This document shows positions 23,745-35,828 of a DNA stretch of 64,000 nt, piece after piece. Origin of the DNA: Capra hircus (lineage: Eukaryota; Chordata; Mammalia; Artiodactyla; Bovidae). The notes under the pieces are model-generated. The model saw only the letters and a list, made by a program, of their open reading frames with translations. It was not told where the DNA came from and ran no database searches. The DNA is taken from NCBI RefSeq assembly GCF_001704415.2, contig NC_030811.1, positions 76,154,069 to 76,218,068 on the forward strand, read 5' to 3'. The position numbers were made by a program, and so were the translations under genes. Numbering within the stretch: position 1 is the stretch's first letter; each line of letters opens with the position of its first letter.

Positions 23745-24786
23745 AAGTATAATAAAAATCTATAAATTGTAAAGTAAAAAATATTGCTAAAAATTGCTCA
23801 TTATTTGACCCTTTAGAGGGTCTTACCTTGATGATGATGGCTGCTAACTGATTAGGGAGGTGGTTGCTGAAGGATTTAATGGATATGGCAATTTCCTAAA
23901 ATAAAATAACAATGAAGTTTGCTCTACTGACTGACACCTCCTTTCACAATTTCTCCATAGCATGCAATACTGTTTGACACCATTTTACCCACAGCAGAAC
24001 TTTCAAAATTGGAGCTAATCCTCTCAAAGCTTGCTCCTGCTTTATCAATTAAATTTGTGTGATATTCTAAATCCTTTGTTATAATTTCAACAGTCTACTA
24101 GCATCTTCACCAGGACTAGATTCCACCTCAAAAATATCACTCTCTTTGCCCATTCACAGAAGCAATTCCTCAACCATTAAAGTTTCATCATGAAACTGCA
24201 GTAATTTAGTCGTATCTTTCTGTGCTCTGCTTATAATTCAAGCTTTCTTGCATTTCCACTGTATCTGTAGTTACTTCCTCTACTGAAGTCCTGAACCCCT
24301 GAGAGTCATCCATGAGGGTTGGATTCAACTTTTTCCAAATTCTTTTCACTGTTGATAATTTGACCTCTTCCCATGAAATCAAATATTCTTAATGACATCT
24401 AGACTGATGAATCCATTCCAGCAGGTTTTCAGTTTGTTTTCCTCAGATCCATCAGAGGAATCACTATCTTTGGCAGCTAGGGCCTTATGAAATTTATTTC
24501 TTAAACAGTAAGATTTGAAAGTTGAATTTACTCCACATCAACTTGGATGTTGCATCAGCAGGCAGGAAAATAATATTAACACCATTGTATGTCTCCATCA
24601 CAGTTCTTAGGTGGCCAGGTGCATTGTCTGAGAAGCAATATTTTGAATTTCTTTTTTTTCCCTCAGCAGTAGGGAAAAAAAGTCAGCTTAAAACAGCTTA
24701 AAATATTCAGTAAACCATATTGTAAACAGATGTGCAAAACAAACCCAGGATTGGCTGTTCCATTTCTAGAGTACAGGCAGAATCAG

Positions 24787-26135
24787 TTAGGTTCAGTCAC
24801 TCAGTCCTGTCTGACTCTGTGACACCATGGACTGAAGCACGCCAGGTTTCCCTATCCATCACCAACTCCCAGAGCTTGTACAAACTCATGTCCATCGAGT
24901 TGATGATTCCATCCAACCATCTCATCCTTTACCGTCCCCTTCTCCTACTGCCTTCAATCTTTCCCAGCATCTTTTCCAATGAGTCAGTTCCTCACATGAG
25001 GTGGCCAAAGTATTGGAGCTTCAGCTTCAGCATCAGTCCTTCCAATGAATGTTTTGGACAGATTTCCTTTAGGATGGACTGGCTGGATCTCCCTGTAGTC
25101 CAAGGGACTCTCAAGAGTCTTCTCCAACACCACAGTTCAAAAGCATCAATTCTTCAGTGCTTAGCTTTCTTTATGGTCCAACTCTTACATCTATCTGTAC
25201 ATGACAACTGGAAAAACCACAGCTTTGACTAAATGGACCTTTGTCGGTCAAGTAATGTCTCTGCTTTTTATTATGCTGTCTATGTTGGTCATAGTTTTCT
25301 TCCAAGGAGCAGTGTCTTTTAATTTCATGGCTGTAGTTACCATCTGCATTGAGTTTGGAGCCCCCCAAAATAACTGTTTCCATTATTTCCCCATCTATCT
25401 GCCATGAAGAGGTAGGACAGGATTCTGTGATCTTAGTTTTCTGAATGTTGAGTTTTAAGCCAACTTTTTCACTCTCCTCTTTCACTTTCATCAAGAGGCT
25501 CTTTAGTTTTTCTTTGCTTTCTGCAATAAGGGTGGTGTCATCTGCATATCTGAAGCTATTGATATTTCTCTGGCAGTCTTGATTCCAGCTTGCACTTCAT
25601 GCAGCCTGGCATTTCTCATGATGTACTCTGCATAGAAGTTAAATAAGCAGGGTGACAAAATACAGCCTTGATGTACTCCTTTCCCAATCTGGAACCAGTC
25701 CGTTATTCGAAGTCTAGTTCTAACTATTGCTTCTTGACCTGCACACAGATTTCTCAAGAGGCAGGTAAGGTGGTCTGGTATTCCTATCTCTTGAAGAATT
25801 TTCCAGTTTGTTGTGATCCACATAGTCAAAGGTTTTACCATATTCAATGAAGCAGAAGTAGATGTTTTTCTGGAATTCTGTTGCTTTTTCTATTTTCTTT
25901 AGGCCCACTTGACTTCGCATTCCAGGATGTCTGGCTCTAGGTGAGTGATCACACCGTCGTGGTTATCTGGGTCATTAAGATCTTTTTTGTATAGTTCTTC
26001 TTTGTATTCTTGCCACCTCTTAATATCTTCTGTTAAGTCCATATCGTTTCTGCTCTGTATTGTGCCCATCTTTGCATGAAATGTTTCCTTGGTATCTCTA
26101 ATTTTCTTGAGGAGATCTCTAGTCTTTCCTGCAGA
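24787..26135 (-). mobile_element. BovB LINE inside Tigger
   Basis: Antisense BovB, 5'-truncated. Open pieces are 25920-25503 (GIPDHLTCLLRNLCAGQEA, GVHQGCILSPCLFNFYAEYI) and 25494-25171 (KVKEESEKVGLKLNIQKTKI). The YADD box has decayed to a SDMQ-like sequence near 25540. Related CAGGCAGA / CTGCAGAGTAGG sequence on the two sides suggests a duplication but is imperfect. Confidence 0.9.
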
Positions 26136-26841
26136 GTAGGTTGAGCAAAATTCTGAAGCTGTGTAGGATTTCTGGTATGGAAAATGAACAATACTTCAAC
26201 TTTAAGTCACCAGCTGCACTGGACCCTCATAAAGTCTTCTGAAGCTTTGAAGCCAGACATTGACTTCTCTAGCTACAAAAGTCCTAGATGGAATTTTCTT
26301 CCAATATAAGGCTGTTTCTTCTACATTGAAAATCTATTGTTTAGTGCAGTCACATTCATTAAATACCTTTGTTAGATCTTCTGGATAACTTGCTACAGTT
26401 TGTACATTAGCATTTGCTATTTCACCTTGCACTTTTAAGATATGGAGATGGCTTCTTTCCTTAAACCATACTCTGTTAACTTCAAAGTTTCCTTTTGTAG
26501 CTTCCTCATCCTTCTCAGCCTTTGTAGAATTGGAGAGAATTAGGGATTTTCTCTGAATTAGGTTTTGGCTTAAGGGAATGTTGTGGCTGGCTTGATCTTC
26601 TATCCAAACCACGAAAACTTTCACCGTATCAACAATAAGGCTGTTTCACTTTCTAATCATTCATGTGTTCACTGAAGTACCACTTTTAGTTTCCTTCAAG
26701 AACTTTTCCTTTGCATTCATAACTTGTTTACCTGTTTGGTGCAAGAGGCCAAGTTTACATTCTATTTTGGCTTCAACAAGTGCTCCTCATTAAGCTTAAT
26801 CATTTCTAGCTTTTGATTTAAAGTGAGAGATATGCAACTTT

Positions 26842-26966
26842 TCCTGTCACTTGAACGCTTAGGACTCTTCCTTTCACTTGGAAGTTTATTCCTTTCACTT
26901 GAACACTTAGAACTCTTCCTTTCATTCTAAGAGTTCCTTAGAACTCTTCCTTTCACTTGAACACTT
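26842..26966. repeat. Local tandem expansion within Tigger
   Basis: About five units of roughly 21-31 bp built on CCTTTCACTTGAACACTTAG and AACTCTTCC, including degenerate versions. Tigger relatives carry this stretch once, as I recall the consensus, so the copies seem to have been duplicated here. Confidence 0.75.
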
Positions 26967-27585
26967 ATTATAGGCCATTGTAGGGTTATTTCACTACCCT
27001 ATTTCAATAATGTTGTCTCTCAGGAAACAGGGAGATCTGAGGAGAGGGAGAGAGACAGGTGAACAGCCAATTGGTGGAGCAATCAGATGGCACAGAACCT
27101 TTATTGATTAAGTTCAATGTCTCATAGGGAGATCATCATGGTGTCCCAGAACAATTTTAACAGTAGCATCAAAGATCACAGGTCACCAAAACACATATAA
27201 TAACAATTTTAAAAATTAAAATACTGAGAGAACTACCAAAATGAGATACAGAGACACAAAGGAAGCAAATGTTCTGGAAAAAAATGGCACCAATATACAA
27301 GCTCCATGCAGAATTGTCACAAAACTTCAATTTGTGAAAAACACAGTATCTGTGAAGTACAATAAAGTAAAGTACAATAAAATGAGGTATACTTGTATCT
27401 ATGTTTTTCAACCAAAATTTAAAGGTTTTTTATTCACTTGTTTGGTTTAAAACAGATCATTGTGGAGTCTAGGCCACTAAACTCTTTCCTCTGAATTACT
27501 GTGATAACCTGTCAATGATCATTAACTTTTCTTTCACCCACCACTGTCCTTTCCAATATTTCCCCACTCAACATTCAGTAACCTT

Positions 27586-27868
27586 TCTTTTGTTGTTGTT
27601 GTTGTTGTGTTGAGTCTTCACTGCTGTGCAGGGGCCTTCTCTAGTTGTGGCAAGAGGGGGCTACTCTTTAGTAGTGGTGCATGGGCTTATCGTCATGGGT
27701 GGCATCTCTTGTTGCAGAGCGTGGGTTCTACAGCATGCAGACTCACTAGTTGTGATGCATGGACTTAGTTGCCCTGCAGCATGTGGACTCTTCCCAGACG
27801 AAGGTTTGAATCCATGTCCCCTGCATTGCCAGGTGGATTTTAACCACTGGACCACTAGGAAGTTCTGT
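27586..27868 (-). repeat. CHR-type SINE with TTG repeat
   Basis: Antisense CHR-2-like SINE. A (TTG)n run at about 27588-27606 is the tail side. Then come GCCTTCTCTAGTTGTGGC, CTACAGCATGCAGACTCAC, AGTTGCCCTGCAGCATGTGG and the tRNA-like head (TGAATCCATGTCCCCTGC, TTAACCACTGGACCACTAGG). Confidence 0.85.
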
Positions 27869-27884
27869 GATCTTTCTAATACAC

Positions 27885-28293
27885 AGATCCGATTATATGA
27901 ACTCCAGATTGAAGCCTTTCAGTGCCTTTGAAATGCATTTGCTATAAAAGCCAAATTAGCCCTCTATGATCTGATCCCTCTTGAACTCTCCAGCCTCCTT
28001 TTATACCACTGCGCCCCTCCCTCGCTACACTCTACTATATTGAACTTGTCTTACTTCCTCAAATTCACAGTGCTAGTATAATTTAGACGTGCCACTTCCA
28101 TGCTCTCATGGTACCATGCACATACCTTTATTACAACATTTATTCCACTTTATTATATTCATTGGTTTGTCTATCTTTCTTCACTAGGACATAAGCTTCT
28201 CATATGTCAGAGACCATGCTTTATTACCTTATCTTTGCACTCCTAATTTCTAGCAGTACCTGACTCAATAAATGTTTGTTGAGTGACTGACCA
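27885..28293 (+). repeat. L2 (LINE2) 3' end
   Basis: Ancient L2 3' end: ATTAGCCCTCTATGATCTGA, AACTCTCCAGCCTCCTTTTA, CACTAGGACATAAGCTTCTC and the tail CAATAAATGTTTGTTGAGTG. It runs in order over 400 bp. Confidence 0.82.
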
Positions 28294-29195
28294 AAAAAAG
28301 GGAAATAGAGACGACAGGAGGAGGAAGAACTAGCCTAGTAAAAGATAATATCTGTTTTTACATATATTAAGTTTGAAGTGGCACCTGTTTAGTGGAATGG
28401 AAACGGGCAAGAACTTAATAAAAGATATCAGGTCTGCAAATACTGATTTTATCTAATGACAGGAGTACTAAGTATTCTTAGAGGATATAATGAGGTCTTT
28501 TTTTCAAAGGCTGAAATGATGAGAATAGGGTTTTGAAAAGGAACTTAAACTAAATCTAAATTTCAGAAATGCATGATTTTATGAGTTATAGAATGAAAAG
28601 TGAAAAAAATATTTATAATTCAAACATTCTAACATGCAAAATAATTTGATTATGCTATCATTCAGAGCATTATTAAATGAATTTGTATTATTACTTTACA
28701 TTAAGAGGGCCAAAAAATGTAACTCTATTGGTTCTTTATCAAATCCAAGATATCATATCACAAGAAATTGATTTTTACCACATTTAACACTTAAAATTTT
28801 CATCAGATTTTCTCTGTGTAACCAAGAGTCTGACCATTAAGCACAGAGTGAATCTGAAATTGTACAGGTGTTATTTTTTTTACTACTGCTACACTTTTTG
28901 CTAATATTTTATGATTTTAAGACTGCCTTTTTAACTTTTATGATATATAAAATGAATATCTAAGACAAAAACTTGATTTTTTTGTCATTGAATAGATTCC
29001 TTTACTTCTGAGGAAAAAAATTCTCCCTCCCCCCAAATAATCTCTACTCTCTGCCAAGATTTAATATACTGGCTGTTAAATATTGTGAAACTTGATCTCA
29101 AGAAGACACCCCACTGCCACCACCACCATCACAAATACTTCCTTTTTCTCAAGAATATCTCATGGGTAAGCCTACAGCATACATGCATATATACA
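28294..29195. other. FAM185A intronic sequence, unassigned
   Basis: AT-rich. No gene or nameable repeat was seen. Confidence 0.35.
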
Positions 29196-32100
29196 CTTTC
29201 ATTTCAGTGTCCTCTGCGCTAGAGACAAGATTGTGCAGCAGCAGGGCTTGAGTTCACCTCTTCTCATGAAAACACCAAAACCACAACTAATTGCTGAGCG
29301 ATCATCAACAAAAGATTCAAACTTACCAAAAATAATATTCTATACCCAAAGATGGAGAAGCTACAACAAGATGGTATAAGAGGAGCTTTTACAATATAAT
29401 CAGATTCCATACCTGCTGAGTGAGTGACCCACAAACTGGAAAATAATTACATTACAGAGGTCTTCCCATAGCAGTGAGAGTTCTGAGCCCCACACCAGGC
29501 TCCCCAGTCTGGAGGTCTACCATCAAGAGGAGGAGCCCCCAGAGCTTTTGGCTTTGAATGAAAGCACGGCTGCAGTACAGGAGCTCCACGGGATTTGAGA
29601 AAACACAGAAACCACTCTCAGAGAGTGCACACAGGTTTCATGTGTACTGGACCCAGGAAAAACCAGTGACTCCATAGAAGCCCAGGCCAGACCTACTGGT
29701 GGATTTTTAAGGGGCTCCGGTGGAGGCAGGGATCAGCTGTGGCTCACTGTGGAGGCAAGGACACTAGTGGCGGACGCCTCAGTGAACAATCATCATCCAC
29801 GTGAACTCTCCTGGAGGTCAACATTTTGACACTGAGATCCAACCCCACCAAAAAGCTTGCAGGCTCCAGTGCTGGGATGCCTCAGGACAAACAACTAATG
29901 GCAGGGCTGGGGGGTAGGTAGGGGGACTGGGGTCGGGTGGGGGCTAGAGAAACAGCCATACCCATCAGCAGACAGGCTGCATAAAGTTGTCCTGAGCCAG
30001 TTCAGTTCAGTTCCTCAGTTGTGTCAGACTCTTTGTGACCCCATGGACTGCAGCACGCCAGGCTTGCCTATCCATCACCAACTCCCGGAGCTTACTCAAA
30101 CTCATGTCCATCAGGTTGGTGATGCCATCCAACCATCTCATCCTCTGTCATCCCCTATTCCTCCTGTTTTCAATGTTGCCCAGCATCAGGGTCTTTTCCA
30201 ATGAGTCAGTTCTTCGCACCTTTGTTGGCAAAGTAATGTCTCTGCTTTTTATTATGCTGTCTAGGTTTAGGAGCAAGGGTCTTTTAATTTCATGGCTGCA
30301 GCCACCATTGGCAGTGATTTTGGAGCACAAAAAAATAAAGTCTGCCACCGTTTCCACTGTTTCCCCATCTATTTGCCATGAAGTGATGGGACCGGATGCC
30401 ATGATCTTTGTTTTCTGAATGTCATGTTTTAAGCCAACTTTTCACTCTCCTCTTTCACTTTCAAGAGGCTCTTTAGTTCTTCGCTTTCTGCCATAAGGGT
30501 GGTGTCATCAGCATAGGTGAGGTTATGGATATTTCTGGTAATCCTGATTCCAGCTTGTGCTTCATCCAGCCCGGCATTTCACATGATGTATTCTTCATAG
30601 AAGTTCAATAAGCATGCTGACAACATACAATATACAGAGTGACAATATACAATGTACTCCTTTCCAAATTTGGAACCAGTCTGTTGTTCCACATCCAGTT
30701 CTAACTGTTGCTTCCTGACCTGTATACAGATTTCTCAGGAGGCAGGTCAGGTGGTCTGGTATTCCTATCTCTTTAAGAATTTTCCAGTTTGTTGTGATCC
30801 ACACAAAGGCTTTGGCATAGTCGATAAAGCAGATGTAGTTGTTTTTCAGAACTCTTCCATTCTTGATGATCTAGAGGAGGTTGGCAATTTGATCTCTGGT
30901 TTCTCTGCCTTTCTAAATCTAGGTTAAACCTCTGGAAGTTCATGGTTCACATACTGCTGGTCTGGCTTGGAGGATTTTAAGCATTACTTTGCCAGCATGT
31001 GAGATGAGTGCAAATGTGCAATAGTTTGAACATTCTTTGGAATTGCCTTTCTTTGGGATTGGGATGAAAACTGATCTTTTCCAATCCTGTGGCCAACGCT
31101 AAGTTTTACAGATTTGCTGGCATATTGAGTGCAACACTTTCAGGGCATCATCTTTTAGGATTTTGATTAGCTCAACTGGAATTCCATCACCTCTACTAGC
31201 TTTGTTCATAGTGATGGTTTATAAGGCCCACTTGACTTTGCATTCCAGGATGTCTGGCTCTAGGTGAGTGATCACACCATCGTGGTTATCTGGGTCATGA
31301 GGATATTTTTTGTATAGTTCTTCTGTGTATTCTTGCCACCTCTTCTTAATATCTTCTGCTTCTGTTAGGTCCATACCATTTCTGTCCTTTATTGTGCTCA
31401 TCTTTGCATGAAATGTTCCCTTGGTATCTATAATTTTCTTGAAGAGATCTCTAGTCCTTCCCATTCTCTTATCTTCCTCTATTTCTGTGCGTTGATCCCA
31501 GAAGAAGGCTTTCTTATCTCTCCTTGCTATTCTTTGGAACTCTGCATTCCAATGGGTATATCTTTCCTTTTCTCCTTTGTCTTTAGCTTCTCTTCTATTC
31601 ACAGCTATTTGTAAGGCCTCCTCAGACAGCCATTTTGTTTTTTGCATTTCTTTTTCTTGGGGATAGTCTTGATCCCTGTCTCCTGTACAATGTCATGGAC
31701 CTATGTTCATAGTTCATCAGGCACTCTATCTATCAGATCCAGTCCCTTAAATCTATTTCTCACTTTCACTGTATAATCATAAGGGATTTTATTCAGGTCA
31801 TACCTGAATGGTCTAGTAGTTTTCCCTACTTTCTTCAATTTAAGTCTGAATTTGGCAATAAGGAGTTCATGATCTGAGCCACGGTCAGCTCCCGATCTTG
31901 TTTTTGCTGACTGTATAGAGTTTCTCCACCTTTGGCTGCAAAGAATATAATCAATCTGGTTTCAGTGTTAACCACTTGGGGATGTCCATGTGTAGAGTCT
32001 TCTCTTGTGTTGTTGGAAGAGGGTGTTTGCTATGACCAGGGCGTTTTCTTGGGAAAACTCTATTAGCCTTTGTCCTGCTTCATTTTGTACTCAAAGGCCA

Positions 32101-33690
32101 AATTTGCCTGTTACTCCAGGTAGCTCTTGATGTCCTACTTTTGCATTCCAGTCCCCTATAATGTAAATGACATCTATTTTGGGTGTTAGTTCCATAAGGT
32201 CTTATAGATCTTCATAGAACTGTTCAACTTCAGCTTCTTCAGCATTATTGATTGGGGCATAGACTTGGATTACTGTGATATTATGATGGTTTGCCTTGGA
32301 AACAAACAGAGATCATTCTGTAGTTTTTGAGACTGCATCCAAGTACTGCATTTTGGACTCTTTTGTTGACCATGAGGGCTACTGTTTCTTCTCTGTTTCT
32401 TGGTCCTGAGCCAAGAGCTGCCTATAAATACACTCCTTGACACAGCTCTGCCCACCAGATTGACAAGTCCCAACTCCACCCACCAGTGGACAGGCACCAA
32501 TTCCACCTACCAGGAAGCCTGCCCAAGACCTTAGGCCAACTTCACCTCCCAGGAGGCAGATACTAGAACTAAGAAGAACTACAAGGCTGAGAAAAACAAG
32601 CCACAAACATGGAAAGTGAGATAGCAGAGAAAATGAGATAGCAGCAAAATATGTCCCAGGTGAAGGAACAAGATATAACTACAGAAAAACAACTAAGTGA
32701 AGTAGAAATAGGCAAACTACGTGAAAAAAAATTGATAGAAATGATAGCAAAGATGGTCCAAGATCTCAGAAAATGAGTGGCACACAGACTGAGAGGATAC
32801 AAGAAATGGTTAATAAAGAACTTGAAGCCTTAAAGAATGGAGATGAACAATACAATAACTGAAATGAAAAATATACTAGAAGGAATCAAAGCAGAACAAA
32901 AGAGGCAGAAGAATGAGTAATTGAGTTGGAAGACCAATTGGTAGAAATCACTGCTGTGGAACAGAATAGAGAAAAAAGAATGAAAAGAAATAAAGACAAA
33001 CTTAGAGATCTCTGGGGCAATGTTAAATGCACCAACATTCGCATTATAAGGGTCCCAGAAAGAGAAGAGAGAGAGAAAGGGAGGAAAAATATTTGAAGAG
33101 ATAACAGTTTAGAATTTCTGTAACACGGGAAAGGAAACACTCAAGTCCAAGAAGTACAAAGAGTCCATTACAGGATTAATCTCAGGAAGAACATACTGAG
33201 ACACATATTAATCAAACTGACAAAAATTAAAGAGAAAATATCAAAAGCAACAAGAAAAAAGCAACAAACAACATATAACAGAATCCTCATATGGTTATCA
33301 GCTGATTTTTTCAGCAGAAACTTGCCAGGCCAGAAGGGAGTGGCATGATACATTTAAAGTGATGAAAGTGGAAAAACCCACAACAAAGAATACTCTACCC
33401 AGCAGGGCTCTCATTCAGATTTGATGAAGAAATCAAAAGCTTTATAGACAAGCAAAATTTAAGAGAAGTTAGCACCACCAGGTCAGCTTTGAAACAAATG
33501 CTGAAAGAACTTCTCTATATGGCCAAAATCAGAAACAAATTACAAATAGGAAAGCTCACCAATAAAGACAAACATAAAATAAAGATAGGGAATCATTCAC
33601 ACACAAATATGATATCAAAACCAGCAACTGTGAGGATAGTGCAAATGCTGGATATTAGAAATGCATTTGAAAGTAAGAGACCAGCAATTT
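29196..33690 (+). mobile_element. L1, 5' UTR and ORF1 part, split by BovB
   Basis: Sense L1. A GC-richer 5' UTR lies at 29196-29999 and continues at 32403-32600. Decayed ORF1 follows at about 32610-33690: a coiled-coil-like Lys/Glu-rich part, then CTCTGGGGCAATGTTAAATG and GGTCCCAGAAAGAGAAGAG over the RNA-binding region, and TCTACCCAGCAGGGCTCTCA near 33395. ORF2 is absent, so the 3' half is deleted. Many stops. Confidence 0.8.
30000..32402 (-). mobile_element. BovB LINE, 2.4 kb, inside L1
   Basis: Antisense BovB from the 3' tail (CAGTTCAGTTCAGTTCC at 30000) back into the endonuclease domain. Open pieces: 31647-31219 (WLSEEALQIAVNRREAKDKG, HAKMSTIKDRNGMDLTEAE) and 30804-30595. Internal deletions occur, for example in the region that should encode the zinc-finger-like end. 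A perfect 11-bp duplication, GTCCTGAGCCA, flanks it at 29989-29999 and 32403-32413. Confidence 0.93.
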
Positions 33691-33777
33691 AAAACAATCT
33701 TGCATATATTTTTTTAACTATATAAATGTATTATCCATACCATAAATATTTTTTGAGGTAGTATCAGCTATCAGTAT

Positions 33778-34000
33778 CAGTTCAGTTCATTTCAGTCGCT
33801 CAGTCGTGTCTGACTCTTTGCGACCCCATGAATCGCAGCACGCCAGGCCTCCCTGTCCACCACCAACTCCCAGAGTTCACTCAGACTCACGTCCATCGAG
33901 TCAGTGATGCCATCCAGCCATCTCATCCTCTGCCGTCCCCTTCTCCTCCTGCCCCAATCCCTCCCAGCATCAGAGGCTTTTCCAATGAGTCAACTCTTCA
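33778..34000 (-). mobile_element. BovB LINE, short 3' fragment
   Basis: Antisense terminal 220 bp of BovB (TCGCTCAGTCGTGTCTGACT, CCTCTGCCGTCCCCTTCTCC). A perfect 10-bp duplication, CTATCAGTAT, flanks it at 33768-33777 and 34001-34010. Severe 5' truncation. Confidence 0.93.
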
Positions 34001-34174
34001 CTATCAGTATAGTCAAAGGTAATTAGAAAAAAAACATGGAAAAACTTTACATCTTTTTGGAATTAAGAATTTGTCAAACTAAAAAATCAAGTTTACAATG
34101 TGCACAATACCACACCAAACTCCTATTTATTTATTACAATTACACAAAGTTAACTTCATATCTTACAATATAAT

Positions 34175-34416
34175 ATATGTGTTTATAGTTCAAACTGAAG
34201 AACAGAAGTTTGAACTATGTGAATCCACTTACACACAGATTTTTTAAAAATAATACATATGACATTACTACATGATCTGCAGTTTGTTCAGTCTACAGCT
34301 GTGGAACCGCTAATAGGGAGGACTGACTGAAAAGCTACAGGTGGAATTTTGACTTTGCACTGGGGTGGGGGACCAATGACCACAATTTCTCTGTTATTCA
34401 AGGGTCAACTGTAATT
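34175..34416. repeat. Old Tigger-related MITE-like repeat
   Basis: TTTGAACTATGTGAATCCAC, TCAGTCTACAGCTGTGGAAC and the terminal TTCAAGGGTCAACTGTA at 34399-34415. These fit a mammalian terminal-inverted-repeat element whose end starts CAGTTGACCC. The exact family is not assigned. Confidence 0.55.
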
Positions 34417-34449
34417 GATTTTTAAGACCAAGAATTAGAAAGCAACTAT

Positions 34450-34935
34450 GCCAAAAAGAGAGATTTTTGGTTATAGTAAAAAACACAGAAAATAAAATTT
34501 ACCATTTTATTTTTTTATTATAATCAAAAATTAGTCATTTTATCAAATTATAATCATTTTAACTATTTTAAATTTTACAGTTTAGTAGTGTTAAGTATAT
34601 TCACATTGTTATGCAATAGATATCCAGAACGTTTTCATCTTTCAAAACTGAAACTTTATACCTGCTGAACAACTCCGCATTTTCCTCTCTATTTTCATTC
34701 TTTACATATCCCGTGTAAACGTAATCAGACATTATTTGTCTTTCTGTGACTGGCTTATTTCACTTACTGTAGTGTCCTCAAGGTTCACTGATGTTGTAAG
34801 CATATAATAAGATTGCCTTCCTTTTAAAAGCTAAGTTCACACACTTATGTTTATGACAACATTATTCACAGTAGCCAAGAAGTAGAAGCAACTCAAATTT
34901 ATATTGATGGATGAATGTATAAATGAAATCTCTTT
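34450..34935 (-). mobile_element. Old L1 with inverted 5' part
   Basis: 34450-34835 is antisense L1 3' sequence (TGACTGGCTTATTTCACTTA, AAGGTTCACTGATGTTG). From about 34840 to 34930 the same L1 reads sense (CACTTATGTTTATGACAACA, TTGATGGATGAATGTATAAA). The sense piece is what should come directly before the antisense piece in the L1, so the 5' part is inverted. Confidence 0.65.
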
Positions 34936-35149
34936 GACAGGAAAGTTTTTAAAATCTACTTTATCCAATGACAGGACTAAATGCCTGCAATTGTATTAGT
35001 GATAAGCAGCTGGAAGAAAAATGTGTCAAACATCACTATGTGACAACATAAAAGAATCAAAGACTAAAGCTGCAGTTAAGTATAACATATTTCTATTTAT
35101 AGACGGAAAATGACTATTCATCTTACAAAGCAAAATGCAGTCTCCTTAC

Positions 35150-35284
35150 CAGTAATTATCACACCATCATCTTTATGAGCTTCATTCATTTCTTCAACAT
35201 GGACATCTGAGTTCATATCAATCTCTTTCCCTGATAACTGTAAATAAGCTTGAAGAGAAGATGCAACCTTGACAAGAATAGAGC
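35150..35284 (-). CDS. FAM185A: FAM185A internal coding exon (penultimate)
   Basis: 135-bp exon: acceptor TTCATCACAG before 35284, donor CTG|GTAAGG after 35150. It starts two bases into a codon and ends one base into the next (phase 1 at both ends). It encodes 44 complete codons: VKVASSLQAYLQLSGKE, then an acidic stretch with HVEEMNEAHKDDGVIIT. The match to FAM185A is clear (LQAYLQLSGKE is a conserved run as I recall the human protein). The entry codon is GGC with the previous exon and the exit codon GGA with the last exon. It belongs to the DUF4097 beta-repeat part. Confidence 0.92.
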
Positions 35285-35604
35285 CTGTGATGAATTTAAT
35301 GAAGAGCTTATTTAATGCAAAGAAATGAAAAGTACTGGAGACTATTATAAAAATTATTCAAAGAGTAACATTGCTTCCAATAGTCTGTCTTTACTCATCA
35401 GTATATTTGATTTAAATAGCAATACCTTTACCTCACTCTCAGGTGGTCAACATCTCTTATTTCCAAGGCAATCACAATATCTTTTGTCAAGAATATGAGC
35501 CACTAGGCCATTAGGAACTACTATTTCTTCTTTTGCCAATAGTCTTAGCCAGCTTGTCCAATACTAGAAAAGTGAGTTTAATAGACATGCAGCTTATAGA
35601 CAGA
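35285..35604. other. FAM185A intron, unassigned part
   Basis: Sequence between the exon and the MIR. A stretch at 35440-35580 is open for about 30 codons on the - strand but lacks a convincing match or splice pair. Confidence 0.35.
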
Positions 35605-35828
35605 ATTTACCATTAATTGAGCATTTACTAAGAGCCAGACACCTTCATTACATCATCTTTTAATTTCCCTCTCAACTTTATGAGGTATTATTGTAATCCC
35701 AATTTTACAGGTAAGAACTTGCTCAAGTTTCCATGACAGCTATTGCTAGAATCAAGATCCATTGCAATGACAACAAACCAGTGCTCTTAATCATTGCGGT
35801 ATTTCATACACTGCTACCTCATTGTATT
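35605..35828 (-). repeat. MIR SINE
   Basis: Antisense MIR: ATTGAGCATTTACTAAGAGC, CATCATCTTTTAATTTCCC, ATGAGGTATTATTGTAATCC, CCAATTTTACAGGTAAGAAC and GTGCTCTTAATCATTGCGG in order. Nearly full length and old. Confidence 0.82.

Larger units (their letters stand above)
23745..27395 (-). mobile_element. Tigger DNA transposon, split by BovB
   Basis: TcMar-Tigger (pogo-type) element of the Tigger1/2 kind. The right terminal repeat is clear at about 27325-27395 (CTTCAATTTGTGAAAAAC ... GAGGTATACTTG) and is followed by a TA at 27396-27397. Transposase pieces read leftward: 26624-26334 (VWIEDQASHNIPLSQNLIQ, YPEDLTKVFNECDCTKQ), then further decayed coding sequence at 26330-26150 and 24780-23830. The 3' non-coding part fades near 23745 without a left terminal repeat. 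BovB interrupts it at 24787-26135. Multiple stops; inactive. Confidence 0.87.

Noticed and set aside
23827..23895. Taken at first as a genuine coding exon (peptide EIAISIKSFSNHLPNQL) of FAM185A or an unknown gene
   Set aside because: The phase does not fit the FAM185A chain, and the sequence matches the 3' coding end of a Tigger transposon that continues on both sides.
26334..26624. 96-codon - strand open frame as a possible host gene
   Set aside because: It contains VWIEDQASHNIPLSQNLIQ and YPEDLTKV, which are Tigger transposase sequence, and the Tigger terminal repeat lies at 27395.
35440..35580. Short - strand open stretch near the 35150 exon as an extra FAM185A exon
   Set aside because: It lies upstream of a complete phase-matched exon chain, has no good acceptor-donor pair, and does not resemble FAM185A.
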